A DNA stretch of 64,000 bases from Peptococcaceae bacterium UBA3937 (lineage in GTDB: Bacteria > Bacillota > Peptococcia > DRI-13 > DTU073): NCBI GenBank assembly GCA_002385735.1, contig DGEB01000015.1:1-64000 (forward strand). Direction: 5' to 3'. This document shows, piece after piece, positions 48,580-57,049 of this stretch. The notes under the pieces were generated by a model. It was not told where the DNA came from, made no database searches, and saw only the letters and a list, made by a program, of their open reading frames with translations. Numbering within the stretch: the first letter of the stretch is position 1; each line of letters starts with the position of its first letter. Both the position numbers and the translations under genes were made by a program.

Positions 48580-50100
48580 ATGAATCTAATTTCGATGGAA
48601 GGGATTACGAAAACCTTCGGCCAGGTGGTGGCCAATAAAAATATCAGGTTTCAGGTGAAAACCGGCGAAATTCATGCCCTGTTAGGAGAGAATGGCGCCG
48701 GGAAAAGTACGCTGGTCAATATGCTGTCAGGGATTTATACCCCTGACAGCGGTTCTATTTTTATCAATGGAAAACCGGTGCGGCTTAATTCGCCGCGGGT
48801 CGCCATTGATCTAGGCATCGGGATGATCCACCAGCATTTTAAACTGGTCGATGTTATGACGGCCAGGGAGAATATTTTGCTGGGGCAAAAGGGCACTTTC
48901 TTTATTAATACTGAAAAACTGACGCAAAAAATCGCCGAGTTTTCGGCGCGCTTTCAACTGGATATTAACCTTGATAAAAAGGTTTATGATATGTCGGTGG
49001 GAGAAAAACAAACCTTAGAGATCCTGAAAGTACTCTTCCGCGGAGCACGGATTTTAATTCTGGACGAGCCTACCGCCGTTTTAACTCCGCAGGAAACCAG
49101 AAAGCTTTTCCGCATTATGGGTAAAATGAAGGAAGAAGGTTGTGCGGTCATCTTTATTACCCATAAGATGAACGAGGTATTGGAAGTTTCCGACCGGATT
49201 ACCGTTCTGCGTAAGGGGGAGACGGTAAAAACCGTAAACACCGCCGAGACCGACACGCGGGAGTTAGCCGAATTAATGGTGGGGCATCCGGTTGATTTGG
49301 CGATCAAGCGGCCGGACCATCCCCGCGGGCGGGTGATCTTGCAGGTTGATCAGCTGACGGTGGAAAACGAGGAACAGGTGGAAGTATTGAAAAAAGTCAG
49401 TTTTGATTTGGCGGAGGGCGAAATCCTCGGTGTGGCGGGGGTGGCCGGCAGCGGGCAGAAGGAATTGTGTGAGGCGATTGCCGGCTTGCAGCCCATTAAA
49501 GAAGGGACCATTATCTTTAAGCAGGAGAGCATCGTGGGTCTTTCGCCGCGACAGATTATCACCCGCGGCATCAGTATGAGCTTTATCCCGGAAGACCGTT
49601 TGGGGATGGGGCTGGTTGCCTCCATGGATCTTGTTGATAATATGATTCTGAAGGACTATCAAAATCAAAAGGGACCGTTGATTAACCGGAAGCCGGCTGT
49701 GACCAAGGCCAAAAGGATTGTGGAAAAGCTGGATATCAGCACTCCCAGTGTCTTTCATCCCATTAAGGAGTTGTCGGGAGGAAATATCCAGAAGGTTTTG
49801 GTGGGCCGGGAACTGGAATCGCGGCCGGATTTGCTGATTACCGCTTATCCGGTGCGGGGGTTGGACATCAACGTCAGCTACAAAATTTATGAATTACTGA
49901 ATGAGGAAAAGAAAAAAGGCGTCGCCATTTTATATATCGGTGAGGACTTGGATGTGCTGCTGGAGTTGTGTGACCGGATTCTGGTCCTTTACAGCGGCCG
50001 GGTAAACGGGATTTTACCGGCCGCAAAGACCACGAAAGAAGAACTGGGTTTATTGATGACCGGAGGAAAAGGGAAACTGGAGGAAGCCGAAGGTGCTTAG
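48580..50100 (+). CDS. Nucleoside ABC transporter ATP-binding protein (duplicated)
   Basis: A 506-residue fused double ATPase of the RbsA/YufO/NupO type. The first half has Walker A GENGAGKST (36-44), signature SVGEKQTLEI and Walker B ILILDEPTA. The second half has GVAGSGQKELCEA, the LSGGNIQKV signature, and a diverged Walker B (LLITAYPVRGLD). It powers the two permeases that follow. Its end overlaps the next gene by 8 bp. Confidence 0.93.
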   Translation: MNLISMEGITKTFGQVVANKNIRFQVKTGEIHALLGENGAGKSTLVNMLSGIYTPDSGSIFINGKPVRLNSPRVAIDLGIGMIHQHFKLVDVMTARENILLGQKGTFFINTEKLTQKIAEFSARFQLDINLDKKVYDMSVGEKQTLEILKVLFRGARILILDEPTAVLTPQETRKLFRIMGKMKEEGCAVIFITHKMNEVLEVSDRITVLRKGETVKTVNTAETDTRELAELMVGHPVDLAIKRPDHPRGRVILQVDQLTVENEEQVEVLKKVSFDLAEGEILGVAGVAGSGQKELCEAIAGLQPIKEGTIIFKQESIVGLSPRQIITRGISMSFIPEDRLGMGLVASMDLVDNMILKDYQNQKGPLINRKPAVTKAKRIVEKLDISTPSVFHPIKELSGGNIQKVLVGRELESRPDLLITAYPVRGLDINVSYKIYELLNEEKKKGVAILYIGEDLDVLLELCDRILVLYSGRVNGILPAAKTTKEELGLLMTGGKGKLEEAEGA

Positions 50101-51175
50101 GATCGTTAAAAAAGCTGAAATGACCAAAACGAAACAGATCGGAATCAGAATTCTGGCGGTTATCCTGGCGCTACTGACTGCCGCTTTGCTGATCTTTGCC
50201 ATGGATCTTAATCCCTTAGCCGTATATGGGGGGATGTTGAAGGGGGCTTTTGGCTCCGCCTACCGTATCCGGGAAGTAGTGATTGAGGCGACCTCGTTAA
50301 CTATTGCTTCTTTAGGGATCGCCATTGCCTTTCGGATGCAATTCTGGAACATCGGCGGGGAAGGGCAAATCCTGATGGGGGCTTTTGCCGCTACTTATTT
50401 CGCTTTGCACTTTCCGGACCTGCCGGCGTTTTTCCTTTTGTCCACCATGATTATCGCCGCGATGATCGGCGGTGGTTTGTGGGCGATGATTCCGGCCTTT
50501 TTTAAGGCGCAGTGGAAAACCAATGAGACGATTATCACCTTAATGATGAATTATATTGCGCTGAAATGGGTCATGTACCTTCAATTTGGGCCGTGGAAGG
50601 ACCCGACAGCACTGGGCTTTCCCAAAATACCGAATTTTACCGCCAATGCCATTCTGCCGAAGGTTTTTGGAGTGCATATCGGCTGGATTTTCGCACTGAT
50701 TTTGGTTTTTTTGGTAGCGGTGTTTTTAAATCATTCCAAAAAAGGTTATGAAATTGCCGTGTTAGGGGAAAGCGAGCAAACGGCGCTGTACGCTGGGATT
50801 AATGTGAAACGCACCATTATCACGGCCGTCTTTTGGAGCGGGGCCTTGTGCGGTCTGGTGGGGATGATCCAGGCCTCAGCTCTGAATAATACGCTTTCCA
50901 TTGAAGTATCGGAGGGCATCGGCTTTACCGCGATTATCACCACCTGGCTGGCGGCGTTAAAGCCTGTGGTGATTTTACTGGTTTCGGTGTTATTCGCGGC
51001 CTTGGTGCAAGGCGCTTCCTACATTCAGACCGCTTTCGGGATTCCCCAGGCGGCGGCCGAGCTTTTGCAGGGGATGATTTTGTTTTTTGTGCTGGGCAGC
51101 GAGTTTTTTATCCGTTACCGCTTTGTGTTGGACAGAGCACCCCTGGGCGGTCTTGAGGAGGAGATGAACAAATGA
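50093..51175 (+). CDS. Nucleoside ABC transporter permease 1
   Basis: A 360-residue permease of the BPD_transp_2 (YufP/NupP) family with about nine or ten helices. The segment FRMQFWNIGGEGQILMGAF and the loop VAVLGESEQTALYAGINVKRTI (EAA-like) are typical. GTG 50093 lies inside the end of the ATPase gene. It overlaps the second permease by 4 bp. Confidence 0.92.
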   Translation: MLRIVKKAEMTKTKQIGIRILAVILALLTAALLIFAMDLNPLAVYGGMLKGAFGSAYRIREVVIEATSLTIASLGIAIAFRMQFWNIGGEGQILMGAFAATYFALHFPDLPAFFLLSTMIIAAMIGGGLWAMIPAFFKAQWKTNETIITLMMNYIALKWVMYLQFGPWKDPTALGFPKIPNFTANAILPKVFGVHIGWIFALILVFLVAVFLNHSKKGYEIAVLGESEQTALYAGINVKRTIITAVFWSGALCGLVGMIQASALNNTLSIEVSEGIGFTAIITTWLAALKPVVILLVSVLFAALVQGASYIQTAFGIPQAAAELLQGMILFFVLGSEFFIRYRFVLDRAPLGGLEEEMNK

Positions 51176-52116
51176 CTACGACCATGGCTATTGTCTTCTT
51201 TCTCCAAGCCGCGCTTGTTTCCGGGACTCCCTTGCTGTTTGCCACTTTGGGCGAGATTATTACGGAACGCGCCGGGAACCTGAACCTGGGTGTGGAAGGG
51301 ATGATGCTGATGGGCGCGGTCAGCGGCTTTGCCGTAAGCCTTTTTACCCAGAATGCCTGGTATGCCTTGTTTGCGGCCATGCTGGCCGGCGCGGCAGGGG
51401 CTTTGATTTATGCCGTCTTAACGGTTAGCTTAAGGGCGAATCAGGTGGTTACCGGCTTGACCTTGACGATTTTCGGAACCGGGCTGTCCGGCTTCCTCGG
51501 GCAAAGAATGATGGGAGAAGTGGTTCCGGAAGCGGTGAAACTGGTTTTCAAGCCTGTTTCCCTCCCGGTCTTAGGCGATATTCCGTATCTGGGGCCGATC
51601 TTTTTTCAACAGGATCCCCTGGTATACCTGGGTTATGTGACGGCAATCGTGGCGGGCCTTTATTTGTATCGGACGCGACTGGGCTTGAATTTGCGAGCCG
51701 TAGGAGAAAACGCAGCGGCAGCCGATGCGGCCAGTATCAATGTTTCGTTGTACAAGTATGTGCATATTCTATTAGGCGGGGCCCTCTGCGGGCTGGGTGG
51801 AGCTTACCTGTCCCTGGTGTATATTCCGGCCTGGCAAGAAAACGTCACCGCCGGACGGGGCTGGATTGCGGTGGCTCTGGTGATTTTCGCCACCTGGAAC
51901 CCATACCGAGCCTTGGTAGGTTCGTACCTTTTCGGGGGACTGGATATTATCGGTTTTCGCATTCAAGGCACCGGTTTCCCGGTTTCCCAGTACATGATTG
52001 ATATGTTGCCTTATTTAGTGACCATTCTTATTCTCGTGGTGGTTTCTTTCCGCAAGTCCAAGGAAAATGCACCGCCTAAGGGGCTGGGGATTCCTTATTT
52101 CCGGGAAGAAAGGTAA
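51172..52116 (+). CDS. Nucleoside ABC transporter permease 2
   Basis: A 314-residue BPD_transp_2 permease (YufQ/NupQ type). ERAGNLNLGVEGMMLMGAVSGF and LNLRAVGENAAAADAASINV are the family signatures. It is coupled to permease 1 (ATGA overlap) and completes the importer. No terminator is obvious directly after it. Confidence 0.92.
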   Translation: MTTTMAIVFFLQAALVSGTPLLFATLGEIITERAGNLNLGVEGMMLMGAVSGFAVSLFTQNAWYALFAAMLAGAAGALIYAVLTVSLRANQVVTGLTLTIFGTGLSGFLGQRMMGEVVPEAVKLVFKPVSLPVLGDIPYLGPIFFQQDPLVYLGYVTAIVAGLYLYRTRLGLNLRAVGENAAAADAASINVSLYKYVHILLGGALCGLGGAYLSLVYIPAWQENVTAGRGWIAVALVIFATWNPYRALVGSYLFGGLDIIGFRIQGTGFPVSQYMIDMLPYLVTILILVVVSFRKSKENAPPKGLGIPYFREER

Positions 52117-52242
52117 AGGTGAAGGGAAGGGTTTATTAAGCTTGGGAAAAAATACGGAAGATAAAAGCAGGCAACAATTCCGGAAAACAGAGCGTAAAAA
52201 GGAAATATAAGTAAATAGTGTAAAATGTTATGCATTTTTTAC

Positions 52243-52271
52243 TTGCTCTGGAAATGAAGTTTAGTTATAAT
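52243..52271 (+). promoter_or_regulatory. Promoter of the small membrane protein gene
   Basis: TTGCTC (52243-52248), a 17-bp spacer and consensus TATAAT (52266-52271). The rest of the 253-bp gap 52117-52369 holds no other feature I can support. Confidence 0.7.
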
Positions 52272-52369
52272 GGTAAATGTGAGTGCCTAAAGATTATAAA
52301 AATGCATAATAAAATTGGAAATACAGGCAGTCATTTGTAACATTTTTTAAAAAAAGAGAGGGATGCTGT

Positions 52370-52627
52370 GTGGCCAATGGTTTTTTTAAAGGGCTGGGAG
52401 CGGTGCTTCTTGTGATGGTGATTATGTTGTGGTCGATGACATTAACAATAAAGGCGATACAAAAAACACCCAAGGCTCCGACTTTTGAGCTGGACAATGT
52501 TAGACCTGCTAATATCGATGTAACATGGGAGTCCCAACTACATACTAATGCCGTGCCTGTCCAAAACGGTAACGTAATCCTGAACGGAGGAAATGTCGGG
52601 ATAATAAATGAGGGACCAATACGGTAG
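52370..52627 (+). CDS. Small single-pass membrane protein, unknown
   Basis: I do not recognise it. The 85 residues hold an N-terminal transmembrane helix (about 8-28) and a polar tail of about 55 residues that is Asn/Val/Pro-rich, probably extracytoplasmic, ending in a Gly/Asn-rich stretch (NGNVILNGGNVGIINEG). GTG follows an SD-like GAGAGGG. It has its own consensus promoter and a very strong terminator, so it is a single-gene unit, possibly well expressed. Confidence 0.65.
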   Translation: MANGFFKGLGAVLLVMVIMLWSMTLTIKAIQKTPKAPTFELDNVRPANIDVTWESQLHTNAVPVQNGNVILNGGNVGIINEGPIR

Positions 52628-52690
52628 TGCGTTCAAATAAAATGAAAAGAGATGCCTTGTTGTCATAGGTATTGTTATCAAAGGGTAAGT

Positions 52691-52729
52691 AAGTTGCCTG
52701 GGAGGAAAAATCCCAGGCAACTTTTTTGG
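52691..52729 (+). terminator. Strong terminator after the small membrane protein
   Basis: A perfect 13-bp stem (52691-52703 with 52711-52723), a 7-nt loop, and a T-run. Confidence 0.93.
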
Positions 52730-52753
52730 CTTAAGAAGGATGCAAAATTTTTC

Positions 52754-52782
52754 TTGACAATAGTATTAGATAGTTGTTAATG
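52754..52782 (+). promoter_or_regulatory. Probable promoter of the mgtE leader
   Basis: Consensus TTGACA (52754-52759), a 17-bp spacer and a weak -10 (TTAATG, 52777-52782). It would give a 5' leader of about 190 nt before mgtE. Confidence 0.5.
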
Positions 52783-52840
52783 TTTACTTTAGCAGAGCAA
52801 AAAAGGATGGCCCAATAACGAATGGAAAGAGGTGAGTTTT

Positions 52841-52921
52841 GTGGATTCGTACCCTCCTTGTAGTAGCTCAGACCGATTATTGAACAACCAATACCGAAGC
52901 AGGATTAAAGGGAGGAAATAA
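52841..52921 (+). CDS. Putative 26-residue leader peptide of mgtE
   Basis: GTG 52841 follows an SD-like AAAGAGGTGAG (52826-52836). The frame reads MDSYPPCSSSDRLLNN and continues in a basic tail (RSRIKGRK) to TAA at 52919-52921. It carries an Asp and a Pro-Pro-Cys run at codons 2-7. Its last nine codons form the 5' arm of the large leader hairpin, so translating it would open that hairpin. Coding is inferred from SD, position and geometry only. Confidence 0.5.
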   Translation: MDSYPPCSSSDRLLNNQYRSRIKGRK

Positions 52922-52982
52922 TCTTCTGTCATGAGTTTTTCTTTCCTCTTTTAGTTCTGCTTCGGTCGAAAGGAGGAAGCAG
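52894..52982 (+). promoter_or_regulatory. mgtE leader with mutually exclusive hairpins
   Basis: Arm A (52894-52918) pairs with arm B (52942-52965) in an imperfect stem of about 24 bp. Arm B also contains CTGCTTC (52957-52963), complementary to GAAGCAG (52976-52982) beside the mgtE start, and an anti-SD tract TTCCTCTTT (52943-52951) that can pair with AAAGGAGGAA (52969-52978). If A pairs with B, the mgtE SD is free; if A is blocked, B can sequester it. It does not resemble the M-box consensus known to me. No T-run follows, which favours translational control. Confidence 0.6.
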
Positions 52983-52983
52983 G

Positions 52984-54354
52984 ATGACCGAGGAAAAGAA
53001 ATTACTTTTGACAGAATTGGAAGGATACATTGAAGAAAAAGACGCGGAACAGGCAAGGCAGTTTTTAGCTCAGTTGCAGTACGCGGACATTGCGGAAATT
53101 CTGGAGGAGCTTGCTTCTGAGGAGCAGCAGCTTTGGGTCTTGTCGCTTTTGGATGACGAAACGGCAGCGCTGGTCTTAAACGAGGTTGATACGGAATTAG
53201 GGCTGAAATTGTTGGGGCAATTAAACCAGCAAAAAGCTTCCGATATTTTGGAGGAAATGCCCTTTGACGATGCGGCCGACTTATTAGGAGAGCTCCCGGA
53301 TTCCGAACAAACCCACTATTTAAATTTACTGGAAAAAGAAGACCGGACCGAAGTTGAGGAATTGCTGACCTATCCTGCCGATACGGCCGGCGGGATCATG
53401 ACTACGGAGTATGTTTCCGTCATGGAAGACTTTACCGCCGAGGAAGCGATTGCAACTTTACGGAAAATCGCCCCTGACGCGGAGACCATCTACTATGTTT
53501 TTGTGGTCAATACCCATAACCAGTTGGTGGGTGTAATCTCGCTGCGGGAATTGATCGTGGCCGCTCCCACCACTTTAATCCGGGACGTTATGCACCGGAA
53601 GGTGGTTAGCGTACCGGTGGACATGGACCAGGAAGAAGTCGCCCGGATTGTTTCGAAGTACAATTTTCTGGCGGTGCCGGTTATTGACGACCAGCAGCAT
53701 TTGCTTGGCATTGTCACGGTTGATGACGTTATTGACGTCATTCATGAAGAAGTGACCGAAGATATCTTCCGTTTGGCCGGTGCGCCGGGGGAAGAAGAAG
53801 ACGAGGAAGACACGTCCGTCTGGAAAATTGCCACCTCTTTAAAAGCTCGTTTGCCGTGGCTTTTCGTGACCATGTTAGGCGGGCTGGTTTCCGGGCAGAT
53901 TTTGAGCCATTTTTCCGACCAAATCAATGCGGTGGTGGCCTTAGCCTTTTTTATCCCTTTGTTAACGGGAATGGGCGGGAATGTGGGCACCCAGTCTTCG
54001 ACGGTAACGGTACGGGGGATCGCTACCGGGCAGATTAAAGGGAAGGGTGCCTGGAAGATTGTGTGCCGGGAAGCTTTGGTCGGGCTAATGATTGGGCTGG
54101 TATTAGGCGTTTTTGTGGGTGTTGTCGCTTCATGGTGGCAGGATAAACCGATGCTTGGTTTAGTGGTGGGGCTGGCCATGGCCGGGAATATGCTGACCGC
54201 TGCCGCCATGGGGGCTTTTGTGCCGCTGACCTTCCGCAAATTAGGGATTGACCCGGCAGTGGCTTCCGCGCCCTTTATTTCCACTGCCATAGATATTACC
54301 GGTTTGTTGATTTATTCCACGCTGGCGACGCTCCTGATTGTCTATCTTTTATAA
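52984..54354 (+). CDS. mgtE: Magnesium transporter MgtE
   Basis: Mg2+ channel. An N-terminal superhelical MgtE_N domain (about 1-130), two CBS domains (about 135-255) that sense Mg2+ in known structures, and five transmembrane helices (about 285-455) are present. Conserved GMGGNVGTQSSTVTVRG contributes to the pore. ATG 52984 lies 7 nt after SD AAAGGAGG. Its 456 residues are normal. Expression is probably controlled by the upstream leader. Confidence 0.96.
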   Translation: MTEEKKLLLTELEGYIEEKDAEQARQFLAQLQYADIAEILEELASEEQQLWVLSLLDDETAALVLNEVDTELGLKLLGQLNQQKASDILEEMPFDDAADLLGELPDSEQTHYLNLLEKEDRTEVEELLTYPADTAGGIMTTEYVSVMEDFTAEEAIATLRKIAPDAETIYYVFVVNTHNQLVGVISLRELIVAAPTTLIRDVMHRKVVSVPVDMDQEEVARIVSKYNFLAVPVIDDQQHLLGIVTVDDVIDVIHEEVTEDIFRLAGAPGEEEDEEDTSVWKIATSLKARLPWLFVTMLGGLVSGQILSHFSDQINAVVALAFFIPLLTGMGGNVGTQSSTVTVRGIATGQIKGKGAWKIVCREALVGLMIGLVLGVFVGVVASWWQDKPMLGLVVGLAMAGNMLTAAAMGAFVPLTFRKLGIDPAVASAPFISTAIDITGLLIYSTLATLLIVYLL

Positions 54355-54404
54355 GGTGAAATTTTTGTTCACTAAGCACATTAAGGGATTAAGGGGGGTC
54401 TTTG

Positions 54405-55097
54405 GTGTTTACCTTGCAGGAAGTTGTCCAAAGCATTGACCATACTTTGCTTAATCCCGCGGCCACGGAAAAGGATTACCGGCTTTTATGCGGGCAGGCA
54501 GTAAAGAGAGCTTTCAAGGCAGTATGCGTACTGCCTTGTTATGTTCCTTTTTGTGTTCAGCAATTACAAAACTCGCCGGTGCTGGTGGCGACCGTGGTGG
54601 GCTTTCCTTTGGGTGCCAACAGGGCTAAAATCAAGGTTTGGGAAGCGCAACAGGCTTTCGCCGACGGGGCGGCGGAAATTGACGTGGTCATTAACATCGG
54701 AGCCTTAAAAGACGGCCACTTCAATGTTGTCGCGGAGGAACTACAGCAACTGGTACAGGTAGCCCGCGCCTTTTCCGAGCGGAAAATCGTCAAAGTAATC
54801 ATTGAAACAGGCTTATTAACCGAACCGGAAAAAAGAAAAGCCGGAGAGCTTGCCGTGGAAGCGGGAGCGGATTTTGTGAAGACTTCCACCGGCTTTAACG
54901 GGGGCGGAGCCACGGTGGAGGATGTACGGTTGCTGGCGGCTGTCTGCGGGGACCAAGCGCGGGTCAAGGCATCCGGCGGCATCCGGACCTGGGAACAAGC
55001 GGAAAAACTATTGCTGGCCGGAGCGCGCCGCCTGGGGACGAGCAGCGGCGAAAAGATTGTCCGGGAATATCTTGAAGCCCAGGGGTCTTCGGTCTAA
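54405..55097 (+). CDS. deoC: Deoxyribose-phosphate aldolase
   Basis: Splits 2-deoxyribose-5-phosphate into glyceraldehyde-3-phosphate and acetaldehyde. The Schiff-base lysine is Lys159 in DFVKTSTGF; the second active-site lysine lies in RVKASGGI. DHTLLNP at the N-terminus is typical. GTG 54405 has SD AAGGGGGG at 6 nt; TTG 54402 is too near. It completes nucleoside salvage with cdd and the transporter. Confidence 0.95.
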   Translation: MFTLQEVVQSIDHTLLNPAATEKDYRLLCGQAVKRAFKAVCVLPCYVPFCVQQLQNSPVLVATVVGFPLGANRAKIKVWEAQQAFADGAAEIDVVINIGALKDGHFNVVAEELQQLVQVARAFSERKIVKVIIETGLLTEPEKRKAGELAVEAGADFVKTSTGFNGGGATVEDVRLLAAVCGDQARVKASGGIRTWEQAEKLLLAGARRLGTSSGEKIVREYLEAQGSSV

Positions 55098-55277
55098 TTG
55101 TTATACCCTTAACCGAATTCTGATTTTTGTTTTTATTTTTACTCTTTGTTTCTTTTGCCAAATTCGATTATAATTAGATGTGGAAACAAAAAACCAGTAT
55201 ACAAAGAACGGGTGGTGCCAGACTAACAAATACCAAACAGCCTGAGCACAAAACCTGACGAAAGGATAACAGCAACC

Positions 55278-55415
55278 ATGGGGCAAAACAAAGTGTTTTG
55301 GAACTATTTTATGGCAACCGGAAATATTGGTGCATATCTTCTTTTTCGGAAAGTTGGGCACGAGCAAGGTCTCAAGTTTAAAAGAGCGGAAAAAAACAGC
55401 AGAGACATTTTGTAA
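55278..55415 (+). CDS. YqzL-like small protein
   Basis: A 45-residue protein with VFWNYFMATGNIGAYLLFRK, which resembles the YqzL family pattern (W..F..TGN...YLL.K). In B. subtilis yqzL also lies just before recO. SD AAAGGA lies 12 nt before the ATG. A TATAAT at 55169-55174 may be its promoter. Its function is unknown. Confidence 0.75.
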   Translation: MGQNKVFWNYFMATGNIGAYLLFRKVGHEQGLKFKRAEKNSRDIL

Positions 55416-55436
55416 TAATATAAATCGGTCTCGGGA

Positions 55437-56198
55437 ATGGAGAAAGAGGGTATGGGTCTTTATAGAACGAAGGCAATCGTTTTAAGAAGTAGAAAATTTG
55501 CGGAGACAGACAGCCTGTTAACCCTGCTTACAAGAAAGAAAGGCAAAATAACGGTAATTGCCAAGGGGGTCCGGAAAAGCAACAGTAGTTTGCGGGGTGG
55601 CGTGCAGTTATTTACGTACAATGATATGCTGTTGTATGAAGGCCGCAATTTGGATATTGTCACGCAAAGCCAGTGTCTGGAGGCTTTCACCAGCATCCAG
55701 GAGAATATGGAGGCTATGGCCGCCGCCAGCTACTGGTGCGAATTGCTGGATAAATTTGTTCCTGACGGGGAAAGGGACCTGAGTTTATTTGCTCTGGCCC
55801 TGGCCGGATTTCATCTTTTGGCTTTAGATTATGATGAACTTACGATGAGGGCGTTGGAAGTAAAACTGTTACTGCAGCGAGGCTATATGCCGGAATTAGA
55901 GCGGTGCGTTTCCTGCGGCAGGATTTTGCAGCATGGCGAGCCGATTGGCTTTTCCGCGGTGAAAGGCGGAGTTCTGTGCGGCTCTTGTCGACAGGGTGAT
56001 GTGGTGCCCATGACCTCGGAGAGTGTACGGGCGTGGCAACAGCTCCAGCGCATTGAGTTAACTAAACTGGGCAGATTAAAGGTGAGCGGCGGAGGATTGA
56101 GCGCTCTTGATAAAGCGTTGGAAAAGTATTTGGCGGTTCAGTTGGAGTGTCCCTTAAAGGCACGGCCAATCCTCAGGGAAATCGTTCAGACGCCGTAA
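55437..56198 (+). CDS. recO: DNA repair protein RecO
   Basis: RecFOR-pathway protein that loads RecA and anneals single strands. It has an N-terminal OB fold (LYRTKAIVLRSRKFAETDSLLTLLTRKKGK) and a C-terminal domain with a four-cysteine zinc site (CVSC and CGSC). Its 253 residues are normal. ATG 55437 or 55452 may be the start; neither has an ideal SD. Confidence 0.94.
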   Translation: MEKEGMGLYRTKAIVLRSRKFAETDSLLTLLTRKKGKITVIAKGVRKSNSSLRGGVQLFTYNDMLLYEGRNLDIVTQSQCLEAFTSIQENMEAMAAASYWCELLDKFVPDGERDLSLFALALAGFHLLALDYDELTMRALEVKLLLQRGYMPELERCVSCGRILQHGEPIGFSAVKGGVLCGSCRQGDVVPMTSESVRAWQQLQRIELTKLGRLKVSGGGLSALDKALEKYLAVQLECPLKARPILREIVQTP

Positions 56199-56255
56199 AA
56201 TTAAAAGGTCCTTAGATGGTAATAATATTAAAAAAGAGAACAGGAGGGTTTTGTG

Positions 56256-56708
56256 ATGGATGAACTGGAAAAGATTGATGTGATCAGGGAAAGGCTCGGT
56301 GTTACATATAAGGAAGCGAAGGAAGCCCTGGATCGGGCAGGGGGTGATGTGGTTCAGGCCTTGATTAACCTGGAGGACGCCCATCGCAAATGGGATGACG
56401 CCCTGGAGGAAAAAGGGCGGCAATTAATCGAATATATTAAGGAAATTATTAGGAAAGGAAATGTAACCAGGGTTAAACTTAAGAAAGGCGACCATGTGGT
56501 GATCGAGATCCCGGCCACCGTGGGAGCAATCGGAATCGGTGGAATCTTCCTCAGCCCGATTCTGGCCATTTTGAGTGTTGTCGGCACGGTTGCCGCCTTA
56601 GTTGCGAATTATAGTTTGGAAATCGAGCGGCAGGATGGGCAAGTGGAAAAACGTGATTTAAGTTTTCTGGAAGAAGAAAACAAGCAAGATCCCGGAGCGG
56701 AATCTTAG
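56256..56708 (+). CDS. DUF4342 protein with N-terminal UBA-like domain
   Basis: About 150 residues. The N-terminus (IDVIRERLGVTYKEAKEALDRAGGDVVQALINLE) is a UBA-like three-helix fold of the kind seen in EF-Ts. The rest (VTRVKLKKGDHVVIEIPATVGAIG...LSPILAILSVVGTVAALVANY) fits DUF4342 with a hydrophobic segment. ATG 56256 has SD AGGAGGG at 7 nt. Its function is unknown; it lies between recO and the glyQ T-box. Confidence 0.8.
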   Translation: MDELEKIDVIRERLGVTYKEAKEALDRAGGDVVQALINLEDAHRKWDDALEEKGRQLIEYIKEIIRKGNVTRVKLKKGDHVVIEIPATVGAIGIGGIFLSPILAILSVVGTVAALVANYSLEIERQDGQVEKRDLSFLEEENKQDPGAES

Positions 56709-56799
56709 GCCGCAAGAGGGTAGTTTAGGCTGTAAGCCTTTTGACTCCGGCCGGGTTAGGTCGGGCTCCGCAGCGGAGCGTCAATTGAATCAGGAATCT

Positions 56800-57016
56800 G
56801 GTGATGAAGGGAAGAGTACCTGCTGAAGGGACATATCAGCGAGTCAAGGAGGGTGCAAGCTTGACCAGAAGCGGCAGGGAAGGAGGCAGCCTTGAGCCAG
56901 GAGCGAAAAAGAGGGTCTTTTTCATTAATGTGATGAAGATCAAGCAGGGTGGAACCGCGGGATTAACCTCTCGTCCCTGCAGCGTGCTTGCTGCAGGGTT
57001 GAGAGGTTTTCGTTTT
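56800..57016 (+). promoter_or_regulatory. T-box riboswitch (tRNA-Gly) with terminator, upstream of glyQS
   Basis: The conserved T-box AGGGTGGAACCGCGG is at 56946-56960. Stem I features (GATGAAGGGAAGAGTACC, AGCGAG, GGGTGCAAGC) precede it, with GGC in AGAAGCGGCAGG as the likely Gly specifier. The terminator stem CCTCTC..CCCTGCAGC pairs with GCTGCAGGG..GAGAGG (56967-57006), followed by TTTTCGTTTTT. It fills the gap 56709-57049 together with a small GCTCCGC/GCGGAGC hairpin near 56765-56780. Confidence 0.92.
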
Positions 57017-57049
57017 TGTATAGTACTTCGTAAAGGAGTGAAAAAAACA

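Noticed and set aside
52790-52983. M-box (ykoK) or yybP-ykoY riboswitch before mgtE
   Set aside because: I could not find the conserved core sequences of either class; a covariance-model search would settle it.
56801-57049. An extended GlyQ N-terminus of 83 residues from GTG 56801
   Set aside because: The extension runs through the T-box leader and its terminator; ATG 57050 has a proper SD and the family's start sequence.
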